A DNA stretch of 64,000 bases from Myxocyprinus asiaticus. Taxonomy: Eukaryota; Chordata; Actinopteri; Cypriniformes; Catostomidae. Positions within the stretch are counted from its first letter, which is position 1, and every line of letters starts with the position of its first letter. The notes beneath the pieces are model-generated. The model saw nothing but the letters and a program-made list of their open reading frames with translations. It was not told the DNA's origin and searched no databases. The translations under genes were made by a program, and so were the position numbers. Where the stretch lies: the NCBI RefSeq assembly GCF_019703515.2, contig NC_059372.1:18023492-18087491 (forward strand), given 5' to 3'. Below, piece after piece: positions 11,764 through 25,142 of the stretch.

Positions 11764-12984
11764 GAAAGACAAAAACACAAATTAAAAAAGATACAGTCTG
11801 CAGAAGGAAGAAAAAAGGCAAATAAAGTTTATAGAGGTAAGGATGCAACACAAGTGTGAAGACAAGGAAAGAACAAGAGACAGAAGCCAAGAGACAAAGA
11901 GAGGGCAGCCAGGCCTCCAATGACTCTCGTTCAATGTCTCAGTAGATGAATTGCGCCATCTATTGGCCCTAAACGGAAGTGCACAACAGGCCTCCCAGAT
12001 TCTCTGTTAGTTAAAGCTGTCAAGACAGATAAAATAACAGTAGACAATGGAGCACCCATTTAAAGAGATACTCCGACCACAATCACAGTCACATGACCAA
12101 TGGAAGCAGTGAGCGTTTTTGTACGCATCCAATCGGAATAAGCCCTCTCCAAACCACAGTAGCACACCAAACTAATAAAATCAATTCAGTTTTCTCCCAA
12201 AAGTTAATTTAGTTCATCCAAACAAATGGGAACATTTTATTTATCATAGCAGTTAAAATTTAGTGTACATGTCGTGTTGTTTTTCTTGCAAAATGGGTGG
12301 AAGAGGGTAACAAAATAATAGTGTGGCAGGGTGATTTATGTTTGCTGACTCGTTTTCAAAATCACTGTTACTCAACCGAAGCCACAGAATCTGAAAAATG
12401 CTTGTCTGCGAGAATAATCGTTGATTTCTTAAGGTTAAGTCAGAATGTACAGATTTTACAGCATAATTACCCAAGACATGTCTGCGGTACAATGGTGGCA
12501 CCCAGCCCTGTTCTCAACCTGTGTATAAATCAGTTCTGCTTACGTAAAAACCCTCAAATTGACCTGCCCAAGCAACAATAACCATGAAAAACACCAAAAC
12601 ACAATGGAATGAAACACCATGGATTTGATCAAGAGACAATAATAAAGTTAAACTAGCATGACAAATATGACTGGCCGCATATTAGACGCACCTTTAATAC
12701 ACAGTAAATAACAATAAACCCTTAAAAACACATGGATTATTGCTAACCAAAATTGCTTTCCTTACAGTTTTGGATGAAAAACAGCGGCCCAAGAAATGTT
12801 TGTTTAAGCCACACTGAATTTTTTTTAAAATGTCATTGCATCACATTACAAAATTTCAAACCATGTTGCATTTACTTTTATCAAGTAAGATGGCACAAGC
12901 ATTATTTTTGAGTAAATAATTTTACAAAAATAATTTTGTTAGGTTTTAAACTTTAAAACAATAGATATCCTGTTCAAATTAAGA
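11764..12984. other. Unique intronic DNA, nothing recognised
   Basis: No coding exon, RNA gene or transposon was recognised. Complexity is higher around 11930-12580 than in the flanks. Confidence 0.35.
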
Positions 12985-13312
12985 CGAGAAGTATTTGGAC
13001 ACTTTCTTGTTGTTAAACATAGTGGAACATATCCACAGTTAATGTATTGAATTACACATGTAGTTCTCTGCAAAAGGTGGGGTGAACATGGGAAATGACT
13101 TCAAACATCCACTAAAAATTACCTTGTTGCCAGTTGGTTGTAAGTAATAGCAAAAAATTGATAATATTAACTTATAAAAAGAAATAAAGGTGAAGTTAGT
13201 TAAAAAAAAAAAAAAAAAAAACATCTATATTTTGATATTTTGTTATTTATTGCAGTGAAATTCATACACTTAATTGTGACTCGAGTGTCCAAAAACTTTT
13301 TGGGGCCACTGT
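12985..13312. mobile_element. Tc1-type non-autonomous element
   Basis: The ends are inverted: AGTATTTGGACACTTTC at the left and GTGTCCAAAAACTTTTTGGG followed by GCCACTGTAT at the right. There is no transposase between them. A 20-bp A run lies at 13202-13221. Confidence 0.6.
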
Positions 13313-15020
13313 ATATGCTTAAAACACAAGGCTATGCGTCTTTGCTGTTACCGGAGGTGACCTGCACTGGCTTTATAGGGCATGAGAAGCCAGACGTGTG
13401 TGTGAGTGTGTTTTGCTCCAGTGTCACAGCATGGCGTGTTAGAGCCCAGGGGCTGCGCTGGCAGGCCACTCACTGACAGACACACACCTGCTCTGACATT
13501 TCCTGCCGACCTTGACTGAGAAAAACACATGACAATACTTCACCACTAAATCCCACAGGACATTCATTCCTATCTCTTGTGCTCTCTCTGCTGATTTAAT
13601 AACTAAAAGCTCAGCTTCGGTTTAGGGATAGGCATTTATGTAATTTTGTCTACTCGATAAATTAAACAACTGTGCACTTGAATACTCTTGTTCTATACAC
13701 AGCGCTAGATGGACATCTTTAGCCACTGCATTACGGCTCGCTGGTTTTTTTTTTAGCTTCTCGTGCAAGGAGCGTCACGTCAAGTTTATACTCTGGTGCA
13801 TTTTTTTTTTTACTTTTCATACTTTTTTTGTCCTAATTTTGTAAACATGCAATTCTGGTTTTGTTCACTCTACCTCACTTTGAAAGGTCTCAAACAGGTG
13901 CAGTGCAATGAATAAAACAGAACGTGGGTGTCCCAAGACATGTTTTAAAGGCTGAATTTCATTATAAATGAACAAAGCGTCTAAAAAAATGCATCGCTCC
14001 CGCACAAGACACTGAAAAAACAGCGAGACCTGAGCAACATTTAAAGATGTCCTCCTAATCTAGCGCATGCTTACATAAAAAAAGATGGGCATGTTCAGAG
14101 TGAACGGCCTCTTAGGTGGAGGTCTGTGGCGGTTGTGTCTTGACTATGCCTTGGCTTGCTCTCATGAGTGTCTCGCTGCATAAGCATTAGGTACACACAT
14201 ACAACTGTATTTAAGAAAAATACTGTTGTTTGGCCAGTATTACAAAGCTTTAGTCCAGGGTAGTACTATGGCACCGGTATAGGCTACTGTGCAACACCAA
14301 GTTAACATAGAATTGTCTATTTAAGCGGGATATATTTTTTTACATAAGATTTGAATATGACCTGGCTAAATATTTTTAATTTATCATTTAACACAAATTT
14401 GTTAACAACCAGATATGTTTGTTGCCATAAACAATAGCTATAATAAGAAGCTGATTGGTTTATATCAGGTTTATATTGTGGACATAGGAGACTATGTCGA
14501 TTTAAAAATCTATGTCTTGAAGATTTTCCCCCTCTCTGAAATATCATAAAAAATCTAATATCATTCAAATTTTGGTAATATTTCAGTGAAAATTGTTAAT
14601 TTCATTTCTCAGCCCTGTTGACAGCCCTGCTCCAGTTTATTGAGCGCTGCCCCAGACTAAACATGACATTGAACAGTGTTGACGCAAATTGCTGTCTGAG
14701 GAATCAGACTGCAAGCTACCACCAAAAATTATGCCGTAACAAATCAGTCACATGTTTGTGTATAGTTAATACAAAATTTCAGTTCTGAAATTGAAAAAAA
14801 AAAAATGAATGCCAGTATTATGATTTCTTGATTGATCATACTGTCACTTATGAGTACTTGTGCCCTTTGACTAGGAAAAAAATAAAGCAAAAATAGAGAG
14901 GAAAGTAATATACGTTATAAATTAGAGGAAGAACTGTGAGGCTTATGACAGCTGTCATCTCCCACCCACCTCTTTCACCTCTCTGCAGAAGTGACCAACA
15001 CTGATTAACCGGGCACTCCC
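13313..15020. other. Unique intronic DNA, nothing recognised
   Basis: A mixture of high-complexity sequence (13330-13600) and AT-rich sequence. No exon with proper splice sites and no clear transposon ends were found. Confidence 0.35.
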
Positions 15021-15830
15021 AAAACAGTGACATATGCCACACTTGCGGTCGATTACAATGTATTTTGAATGTGTATTCCCGTCTGCCACGCTTTTGTTAT
15101 CACAACACTTAAACCCCATGGGCCCACAGACTAGGATTGGTCCAGGTGTTTGGCAGGGCTGCCAGCAGCCAGCAGATACATGTGGGTTCTTGTTAGTTTC
15201 TTGCCATTCAGCTGGCTTCTAAGGCCATGTCCACACTAATACGTTTTCATTTTTGAAAACAAATTTTTCTGTACACTTGGGCCTTCTGAACTCACTGAGA
15301 TGGCGTTTTCGCTTTTTGAAAAAGCTCTTCTAAGTGGATTAATTTTAAATGCTGTCTTCACATTGTAGTGTGGACAGGGACAACAGAGATATCTGAATTT
15401 AAGGGGTTAAAAATAGCCTGTTCAGTGGAAAAATAGAATAGATAAAGTCCTGCACTCTGTCATATCGGTTGCAAAACTTTATTCAGTTACAGAACGATTT
15501 GGTTTCCTATGCACCTGCCCACGATCGCCCAGGTGTGTATGGGGCTGTTTATTGATTTGTTTGTAAAAAATAGTACCAGGCACACACAAAACAGTGACAT
15601 ATGCCACACTTACGGTCGATTACAACGTATTTTGAATGTGTATTCCCATCTGCCACACTTTTGTTGTCACAACACTTAAACCCCTTGGGTCAACAGACTA
15701 GGACTGGTCCAAGTGTTTGGCAGGGCTACCAGCAGACACATGTGGGTTCTTGTCAGTTTCTTGCCATTCAGCTGACTTCTAAGGCCATGTCCACTCTAAT
15801 ACGTTTTTTTTTTTTTTTTTTTGAAAACAC
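15021..15830. repeat. Local direct duplication with a 567-bp offset
   Basis: The segment from 15021 to about 15260 recurs at 15588-15820 with roughly 90 percent identity by eye, starting at AAAACAGTGACATATGCCAC in both. Each copy ends at the start of a MITE (GGCCATGTCCAC at 15229 and 15784). Beyond that point the two copies differ. Confidence 0.85.
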
Positions 15831-16020
15831 ATTTGGAAACATACATGGAACAGCGATTGTTTTTGGACGCGCAGTAAGATGATTTAAGAGTTTTCATACT
15901 TTTCAGTGTGGACGAGTAACTTTTGGAAAACACTTGAAAATGGCAGTGTGGACGGAGAGAGTTTTGAAAAGTAAAACGCTGTTTTCAAATGTATCCAGAT
16001 TAATATGGATGTAGCCTAAG
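15227..16020. mobile_element. MITE family with GGCCATGTCCAC ends
   Basis: The left end AAGGCCATGTCCACACTAAT occurs at 15226 and again, slightly changed, at 15781. The right end near 15980-16018 reads TCCAGATTAATATGGATGTAGCC, a mirrored version. A related fragment is at 51012-51130. There is no coding content; hAT-type from memory. Confidence 0.55.
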
Positions 16021-18004
16021 ACTCTCTCTGAACTAAAGTGTAAATATGACTGCATTAAGGGCCTGCAAGGTTTTTTTTTTGCAAACTACACAGGAAATGT
16101 ATATTCCCTATTTTCTGACAGATATCACTGAAACAGTCTGAGATATCACACTTTTCACTGTCAAAGCTCTACACAGGGTTCTCACAATTTTTGACCTGTT
16201 TTTCTATGACTTTCCAAGAGCTTTCTAGTCATTATTATAAAAATATTCAAATTCAGTCTGTTTAGCTAATAAATCATTCAAATACATTTTTGTGAGCAAC
16301 CAGCCCTTTCTTTTAGCCAATAAGAAAACTAAGCCAATCAGAAATGCTCTCTGCCTGTCAATCATTTTTATGTTCAGGTTTGCTGACTGATGTCTGAAAG
16401 GTGGGGTTTTGGATAGATGATGTGTGGTTGAATGGATGGGGGCGGTCTAATTCAATGTCTAAGTCTGGCTGAATTTATCAAAATGGATGAAACAGCACCT
16501 TTAACTTGAGATTAGACTTTTGTTTGTATCAAAAGGGGCAAAGGGTGGATTATTTGTGTAGGTGTGAGTCCTCCGAAGGACTGTGAAGTCTAACTCCTCC
16601 TCCTCTGACTGTGCAACACCACTGACTCGGCACGGCAGAGTCATAATCAACAAAACTGAAGTAACTAGAGCCCAGAGGCAACTAAGATTTTATATAAGCA
16701 AGTTCAAGCAGTGCCTTTGCCCTTTTGAGACCTATAAAACGCATTACTGGCCCTTGGAGGGGATTTACTCTGAGAGAAGAGCAGGTAGAGATCTATAATA
16801 CAGTCTCCAGCAGCCCCTAGTGCTCACAGATGGGGCAGCAACAGGTGCCCATACACTAAACAACAAATAATTACATCCTAAACAATTACACAAACCCTCT
16901 ATTTGCACTAGTTTAGCACACTGAACTTATCATGTTCCACAATAAACTTTAATTTTTAATCAATTCTTACTGCCTTCTTCAACTCTCCCTATGTTTACAG
17001 AGCTCACACACTCCATATGAACTTTTACACTCCATAATGCAGTTCACTCGACTGATTCCTGTTTGGCTTGTTAAAGCTCTAATCTCCCAGCGCCACACAG
17101 AGAGGAACGCGAAAGTTATTAGCATCTTCTCTTCATTATTTTTCATCAAACTGCTTTATACTGACACGTATTAATTAATAAGTATTACTCTTTTTTTTTC
17201 CTCTGAGGGTTAAGATGTGGCTGAGTAGGGGAGGGGTGCAATTAGTTGAACAAAATAATCAAAATAGTGTATTTGAACGAGCGCTGATAAATGTCCTGCG
17301 CTGTCCCATCTAAGAGAAAGAAGTGCAATATATTCTTGCTGTCACATTCTATTAAACAGCTATTACAGTCTTGATAGAACTATTAGTCACTTCATTATTA
17401 ATAACATTAATGTATTTACATTTTAGTGAACATGACAGTTTTCCAGCAATAATTTATGAACTCGACTTCAAATATTTCATAATGTTCTTCCATCTGAGCT
17501 TTTTTGAGCTTATTATTGATTGTGAAAACAGACTGAATTTTTATGTTCTCTCGCCGCCGACCTCGCTCAATCTATTAATGTATTGGCGAGAGGCCTCTGC
17601 ATTAGGAGACTGAAACAAAGTGCATTTACATCTGAAGCATAACTTCATAATTTACATTCCAACATTTATTAGAGGTGACAAATGAGTGTTTGGTCCACTC
17701 GCGCTTTTCCACAATACGGCACTTATTCAATCCGCATAAATTACGGCATGGGATTGAGAGTGCTGGTGCAAATGATTCTATTACATTTATGCAGCAGTAC
17801 ACGAGTGTGTGCCCGCAGAGGTTATTCGAGGGGCGGGCATTTTGTTTATGAACTAATCCATAAAGTGGTTACCAACAATAAGAATAAAAAAAAAGTAGAA
17901 TATTGTATAAAAGGCTGCGTCTGCATGCAAGCTTGTATAGAAATCTTCATGTCAGTCTTATTGCCTGGGTATAATAAGAGTGGCCTGATTGTTACAGATA
18001 GAGT
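16021..18004. other. Unique intronic DNA, candidate regulatory block 16960-17880
   Basis: No gene recognised. The part at 16960-17880 has high complexity with many homeodomain-type cores (ATTAATTAATAAG at 17169, ATAATTTATGAACTCG at 17449, CATAAATTACGG at 17735). It looks like conserved non-coding DNA, but conservation cannot be tested here. Confidence 0.3.
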
Positions 18005-18640
18005 AAAGCAAAGCAGAAAAGAGAAGAGCAGAGTAGTCTAGAGTACACTAATCCAGCTCACTCTTCTCTTTTCAGCTTCAGTCTACTCTTCTCTTCTCCA
18101 GTTCACTCTACTCCACTTCAGTGTAGTTTAGTGTAGTCTACTCCAGTCTACGCTACTCTTCTTAACTTCACCGAACTCTACTCCAGTCTATGCTACTCTT
18201 CTCAACTTTACCAAACTCTACTCCAGTCTACGTTACTCTTCTCAACTTCACCGAACTCTACTCCAGTTCACTCTACTCCACTTCAGTGTATTTTAGTGTA
18301 GTCTACTCCAGTCTACACCACTCTTCTCAACTTTACCGAACTTTACTCCAGTCTATGATAATTTTTCAGCTTCAGTCTTCTCTACTCTAGTTTACTCTAC
18401 TCCACTTCAGTGTACTTTTGTCTAGTCTACTCCAGTCTACGTTACTCTTCTTAACTTCACCGAACACAACTCCATTCTATGCTACTCTTTTCAACTTCAC
18501 CGAACTCTACGTGAAGTTCAGAAGAGTAATGTAGACTAGAGTAGTTTTTGGTGAAGTTAAGAAGAGTAGCGTAGACTGGAGTAGATTACACTAAAGTACA
18601 CTGAAGTGGAGTGAACTGGAGTAGAATAGACAGAGGCCAC
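18005..18640. repeat. CT-rich minisatellite with an inverted terminal unit
   Basis: From about 18040 to 18507 the plus strand is an imperfect higher-order tandem array built from blocks such as CTCTACTCCAGTCTACGCTA and CTTCTCAACTTCACCGAACT. At 18508 the polarity switches, and 18511-18632 is a reverse-complement copy of one higher-order unit. The array therefore ends in a long hairpin with its centre at ACTTCACCGAACTCTACGTG. Confidence 0.85.
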
Positions 18641-21265
18641 GTCTGCTAATACGTTTTAGTTTGTAAACATATGTATATGTTTTCAGTGTATACACAAAGC
18701 ATTTATACACATTAATTGGACCACCATTGGCCTCAGGTGTTGTGCACATAACCTGAAAGACTGAGGTGATATGCGACCGTGCATTTTAATCGGACAAAAC
18801 ACAAACAACAGAGGTATATTTTTTGATTACGCATTCTGTCATGTATAATTTGAAAAACAGATAAAGACTGTAGTTTGACTACGCAAAAACTCACTGTAGC
18901 TTAAATATAACTGTGCACGTAAATGTACTGACTGATGTCTATTTGCATTTACTGGATAAAAAGCAGTATCAGGTCATATCCGTAACCATGTATTGTGCAA
19001 GGAAATGTCCATTTGCTATAACTGCATTTGCTATAACTGCATTTGCTATAGTGTATTAGTTAAAAAAAATAAAAACAGATCATAGCAAACCCTGTGCTTC
19101 TAAACAGAACTCAGATCCAAAGACTCAGTCATGATTAAACAGTCTTGCCTCTTCCCATGTTAATATTCCAACACCGATAACCACTATAAGTCAGCGTGTA
19201 ATGTTAAATAATTATAGAGGAGCATTTCAGCAGTGTAGTTACAAATGCACCATGGGAATCCCTCCATTTGAACAAATAACGGGCGCTGCAGGGGAGTTGG
19301 CAGATGAATTAACAGCTAATAACTTACTGTGCAGGCAGATAAAGAACAGTCCCAATGTGTCAATTACACTGCATTTTTCTCTGATATCCAGACTTCCAAA
19401 CATAATCGAGCACTTCAAAGTGGTACAACTAGGAAAATTTGGCTTTTGCATGGCACCGAGGAGACACTCATTTTTTCGTCTCCATTATTCATTTGATCAA
19501 ACGTTCCTAGAAGTCAGAGGAACCACTGCCGTGTTAGGTGTTTCCAAAACAAAAAGCTCCCGGTTGGTCCTGTGTGCCATCCGCCCTCCTTACAGATCCA
19601 GAATGTCAAAAATGCTGGGCTTCAGTCCCTCTCCTGTTCATTAAAATCACAGGGACAGGGCATGCGACCAAAGATGCTGACATATCAAAGGCTCTCTGTA
19701 CCTGCATTACCATAGTCATTTACTTATTAAAGCAGAGATGTTTCCTGTCAATCAGTGGGCCATCATTTCTCCTCATTTGCAGCGGAAAAACTGACATAAT
19801 TGCTTCTTAGACTAATCAACACAACTTGGAGTAATTATGCCTTGAAAGTGACATTGAAGGTTGAGAGGACGTGTGTGTAAATGTTTGTGTTTGAGAGGAC
19901 TGACGGGAGGAAGGCAGCCACTGATTTGGCCTGATCGTCAGTCTTATGGAGAGTCTCTCTCTCCATCACATCTTATATATTTATCTTCATCTCACACACA
20001 CACACAGATATGTCTGCTCAAGTTAGCTTCATATCTGCCATACAAAAAACACAAAGGAGAACCTTCACGTCAAATGGAAGTAATTACAAAGCACAACCCA
20101 AACTGGTGTCACAGATCTCTTTCCATGCTCTTTAAAAACACAGCCACGCTATAATTAAAATCCTGTCATATTTCCATCATCATGTCAGGCAAACATATAA
20201 TGACACAGTTCACCAGGCTACAGCCAAACTAGAAATTACAGATCTGTACTTGCCATTCCGCTAGGATTAATATATATATTCGCCAAGATTACAAATTCTA
20301 CAAATTACGGGCCATGTATAAATGAAGTTTTATTGATTTCTGGCTAATCAAAGACTTAAATTAAAGTCTGCCTTCAAAGTGGTTGGCAAACTGTGGACAT
20401 CAGAGGGAAAACACTGAAAATAAACTGCGAGTTCCCAGTCAGTACCGCCCAACCTCATCAGGTCATTGAGCAATATGAAAGGAGGACAGTGTAACATTTA
20501 ACTTTCACAAAAATGAATCTAGACAGATAGAAAAGGACCAGACACAGTGACGTAAAAGGAGTATAATTGGGGAACTTTAGAGAATTTAATGGGCAAAAAT
20601 TCAATCAAGACATTCTCTATCTTTTAGACAGGCCATAAAATAAAGTAAGGCAAAGAGGCAAATCATATTTTGTTGGGAAATCTTGGCTTGAAGAAAAATT
20701 ATGACTTCTCAAACCAGACAGAAATACATATTTTAATGTTTAACAGGCTACGTGTCAATACCATTAACCAACAAACATTCTTTGTGGTCCAACTAAAGAC
20801 CAACTTTAATTATCAGCTTATACAGGCCAACATGAAATCATCATGAAAGCTTGTGACTAAAGAAAGGCCCATGGTTGTGATGAAGTGGGCAGTCATCAGG
20901 AGAAATGGACAGCCAGAGACTTGTGACTCAGAAAGACGGTTCAGAACAGATCCTCTGTTTTTTGATTGATCTCCATGATCTAATAGCTTTGACTCACCTG
21001 ACAAATCTAACGAACCTTCATAAAGGCCCGCAAACAAACAAAATGCTGGATGTCTCAGGATGTTAAGAAAATAGAGCCGGTCAGAAACAAACAAGAGAGA
21101 AAAATGTAGACTATATTTTTATGTTTTTGAAATATCAGATACTGTATATAACATGCTCAGTTACACAAATGGGTTTTTATATTGGGCATTTTAGAGGAAA
21201 CGTAATCATGATTAGATGCTCAATAAAGTGTGTGGTCTGAATATTAACAAAAAATTACTATTTTT
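18641..21265. other. Intronic DNA, candidate conserved block 19180-19870
   Basis: No exon of a recognisable protein was found. The stretch 19180-19870 is of high complexity and free of the repeats seen elsewhere. It contains open frames up to 147 codons that resemble nothing known to me and lack convincing splice or coding signals. A tandem TTTGCTATAACTGCA repeat lies near 19012-19045. Confidence 0.3.
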
Positions 21266-21584
21266 TGACATGCACCATGGTAGTACCCCAGTATTCTTTA
21301 AAGTGCCTTGGAGTATCATGCAAATACCATGGTACATAAGTATGGTAATCATTTAGTATTAAGGTATTGGTTGCACTTTATTTTACAGTACGTGTACTTT
21401 CAGTATAGTAACAGTGTACTTACCCAAGAAATATTAGGTAACTACATGTACTTAATATGGGTTAAGGTTAGGGATAGTGTTAAACCGAGTAATTACTATA
21501 GTTGTTGTAATTATCTAGTACGTAAATGAAGAACAGTACTGTAAAATAAAGTGCTACCAAGGTATTTATAAAATAATTTAATAA
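21266..21584. mobile_element. Two MITE fragments
   Basis: A fragment with CCATGGTA motifs at 21268-21345 has a relative in DFFA intron 1 (about 42090-42175). Next to it, 21368-21563 is a small foldback MITE with ends CACTTTATTTTACAGTAC and, mirrored, ACTGTAAAATAAAGTGCTAC. Confidence 0.6.
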
Positions 21585-22410
21585 TTGTATTTATATAGCA
21601 CTTTTTAGCAATCAAGCACAAAGTGCTTCACAAAACATATAAATAAAAAACACACAGTAAAACATATCATATTCACATCATATAGTAATAAAAGCAACAA
21701 ACACAGTAAATCACAGCACATTAACATAGTAATAAAAGCCAGTCTATACAAATTAGTTTTTAAACAAGACTTTTAAACAGACACAGATTCAGCAGATCTA
21801 ATATCCCAGGGCAGGCTGTTCCATAATCATAGGGCCTTCACTACAAACGCTCTATCACCTTTAGTTTTGCATCTGGATCTTGGAACAGCCAACAGTTCAT
21901 GACAAGAAGATCTAAGAGGTCTAACCGTTTCATAAGTTCTTAAAAGTTCTGCTAAATATTCTGGCGCCAACACATGTAATGCCTTATATGTAATTAATAA
22001 AATCTTAAAATCAACCCTAAAATGAATTGGTAGCCAATGCAAAGAAGCTAAAACTGGAGTAATATGATTGGGAATCAACGACAAATACAATTGCAGGTCG
22101 TCTGCATAGCAATGAAAATTTATGTTGTATTTACAAATCACAGAACCAGGCGGTAACATATATAGTGAAAACAATATTGGCCCTAAAAGGGATCCTTGCG
22201 GAACACCACAATTAACTTTAAAGAGAAGGACATCTCATCACCAACAGACACTACAAATTTCATATTCATCAAGTAAGAAACAAACCAGTCTAAAGCCACC
22301 CCAGATATTCCCACCCATCTCTTCAATGTTTCGATTAAAACTGAATGATCAACAAAAGCTGCAGTTAAATCAAGTAACACTAAAAATGGAGCACTCCCCA
22401 GCATCCTCTG
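21585..22410 (-). mobile_element. L2-like LINE fragment (reverse transcriptase remnant)
   Basis: Antisense remains of a non-LTR reverse transcriptase. VLLDLTAAF (motif A) with VGISGVALDWF lies at 22404-22290. A frame change follows near 22180, then the YADD catalytic motif near 22100. After a deletion comes the C-terminal [13 protein letters not shown] and [12 protein letters not shown] block (22050-21945). The left part, 21585-21826, is the 3' untranslated tail. It is a dead copy; the L2-type assignment comes from these motifs. Confidence 0.8.
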
Positions 22411-23202
22411 CCATCAGTAAGCTACAGTTAGCTACTGCTTTCTCTATTAGGTCACAATTTATCAAAGTAACATGATGATATTATCATCACTGTACAATGG
22501 TACCACCACAGTATTTTTATTTATTTTATTTTTTTTGTAAGGGAAATGTCAGTCACCATGATGTAAGGTAATAACATGTTTGGAAAAAAAGATGAAAGTA
22601 AATTTTAAACTCATGCTCAGACCATTTCCCGATTACTCAGAATCATAATTTTACCTTGCATCAAAAGAGACTTTGACATGAGGTACATCAACATGAAGCA
22701 ATATTAGATATCGTAGTAAATTGAAGTAAAATTAATGAAAAGAAATGGGCTTTTCATGTGGGAAGATGTCCGGCCGTAAATCTGCTAAATTTGGCCCTGG
22801 GGGGGACCAGCTCCAGAAATCTGGTTGATCAGCACAAATGAGACCAAAACCACAGTGTATAGAAATCTGGGCAACAGTTGTCTTTATCTACTCAGCCTTT
22901 TCAAAGGGAACCAGAAACAATATATATAAGACCAACTTAAAAAAATAATAATAATAATTTACAGCTATGGAAACAACTTTAAAAGAGTCTAAATAACATA
23001 CAGACATGTGTCAAATAGAGGCAAGCCAAAGACATTCTAGGATTTGAGAGACACCATTTCATAGTTCAAATGTGAAATTAGGAATTCTGGTTTGTGTTAC
23101 CAAGCAGTAAACACACAGACATTCAATACGGGACAGTACAAACAGAGGAACACTGAAATTACACACACACTGCAGCCTAAAGGGGAAGCCAGGTGAGATA
23201 CG
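22411..23202. other. Intronic DNA, nothing recognised
   Basis: AT-rich, with no exon, RNA gene or clear transposon end seen. Confidence 0.4.
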
Positions 23203-23665
23203 GTGGGATTCAAAAGTCTGAGACAAACAGTAAAAATCCTTATATTGTGCATTTTTCTAATTTATTACATTTTTTCACTAGAAATAATATTATTATCATA
23301 ATAATTTCGGTTGGAGCGGCAGTTGAATTGATGTATATAATACATTTCAGAAATTCTTAGCATTTGTTATGTCCTGCTTTCACTTTAATGACAGGATGAA
23401 ATTGAGCTGGCATCCCATAGTTTGTGCAAAACCTGATGATCCATGTTATCCTGGCATGATTTACAAATGTTCAGAAGAGCATCATGTGTGCTTCAATGTA
23501 AGCAAGGAAAACTGATTTCTTTTAACAAAGGAGTTAACATGGTCAATGTCACACATTTGCATACATTTGATTAATAACCTAAAAATAGTACAGAGTCTTA
23601 AATTCTTTATGTCTTCTTCATTTTACATCATAACATTTCTTTGTTTAAAATTTTCAAAAATCTTT
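23203..23665. mobile_element. DNA-transposon-derived repeat, copy 1
   Basis: Shares AACCTGATGATCCATGTTAT and about 250 flanking bases with 33560-34115. The left end contains GGGATTCAAAAGTCTGAGAC. There is no ORF. Confidence 0.6.
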
Positions 23666-23999
23666 GTTTATTTCTTAATTTAGATTGTTAATCTCAAATC
23701 TTAGGTTCTTAGATTTTGGAAGTTCCTTGCATGCCACTTGAGGAGAAGAACATCTATTCACCTCTAATCTAGTAAACAGAGTTAAAAAACTGACTGAAAC
23801 AAGAAAATGAGTCGAGCTGGGGAGCTGTAAACACATTTTCAGAAGCCCCTGATCTGCAGACTTCAAGCATGTGCGATAAATCTGACGTGAAATCATAATT
23901 ATAAAAGCAATTAGCTGACCCTGCGCCGCTCGCCCTTGGACGTGACAGTGAAAATTCATGCAGAGCCCCTCCAAGATACGGAGATAGAATTGTTGCATA
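23666..23999. other. Intronic DNA, possibly conserved
   Basis: High-complexity sequence with an AAGCAATTAGCTGA core near 23906. No coding evidence. The large foldback element inserted at its right edge. Confidence 0.3.
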
Positions 24000-24339
24000 T
24001 TAACATATGAATGGAAAGAGATTCAAAAATACTAAGTTGATCCACAAATAAATCTAAGGAGTTTCACAAAAATTAAATGAATTCACAAATAAAAAGAATG
24101 AGATTTATAGATATGTTAGGAGTGTTACAAAAATAAAGTGAATTCACAAATAACTAAAATGAGATTTGCAAATAAAAAACATTATTTACAAATATATTTT
24201 TTAACTCACAAACACAACTTTGTCCAGCATTCATTTGTGAATCGCAACCATTTATGGATCGCTACACGCATTTGTCGATTTTGAAACAAATCTAGCGTCA
24301 AGATGTGCACACAAATCTACAAATAGGTGGACTCCACCC

Positions 24340-24545
24340 ATCATCTACTCAAGCCAATCAGATAATGGCCACATTACTCGGACCAATCGTAGCACGTTCT
24401 ATCTTCAACCAATCACACTTCATTTTACTATCAGGGCGGGACCAGAGTCACAGAGCTCTCATGAGCATGGAATCAAGCACATACAGATAAGCTCCAAGGC
24501 CGCAAACTTTTAAAGAAACAGATGTCATCAGAGGAATACTGTGAA
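24340..24545 (+). promoter_or_regulatory. Promoter-like cluster in the left foldback arm
   Basis: Three CCAAT boxes stand within 60 bp (AGCCAATCAG near 24352, GACCAATCGT near 24380, AACCAATCAC near 24408), followed by a GC box (GGGCGGG near 24435). A splice-donor-like AAGGTTTGTA occurs near 24548. The same cluster recurs mirrored in the right arm near 28380-28480. Read inward, it looks like an RNA polymerase II promoter. No TATA box was seen. Confidence 0.45.
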
Positions 24546-24958
24546 TTAAGGTTTGTATCATTTCCTCTCAGTTATAAACATGTGTAGTGTCTTGTTAAAT
24601 GTTGACAGCTGAAAATTGCCCATTTGTAGAGTGTCCTGATCATTAGATTTATAGCTATCCTGGCTGACTGTATGAGTCTGCTATTTTAATTTTAACCAAG
24701 TTTCTTGACTGAAATGTGTTGTCAAAACCTTTGCTCTTAATGTTACATGGCAGATCCAAACAGACACACTAGTAGACACCACAAAAGATCAGTACTACAG
24801 ATAGTGCCTTTATAAAACATGAATCATATTAGATGATCTTAGGTGCACAAACCATAAATTAATACCCTATATTACACGGAGTACAAGATCTGCCATGGCA
24901 TTAATTTGGTTTCACATTATGGTAATGTATAAAAAAAAAAAATATTTGAAGTAATATT

Positions 24959-25096
24959 TCAAAGGATTTATATTTTTTAGCACTTAGTGTTATGGTAGAC
25001 CAGTCCAATGTTACAAGAAATAATTGTTAATGCTGTAAAACAATGCATTTCACTTATTTACTCAGGAAGTATATGGGCTGTGAGATACAGGAGGAC

Positions 25097-25142
<46 letters not shown>

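Noticed and set aside
19201..19644. 147-codon open frame as a novel gene
   Set aside because: No similarity to any family I know, no splice or start context, and open frames of this size occur by chance. More likely non-coding.
23210..23990. Possible small RNA or tRNA genes in unique stretches
   Set aside because: No tRNA-like A/B boxes or cloverleaf could be built by eye here or elsewhere in the window.
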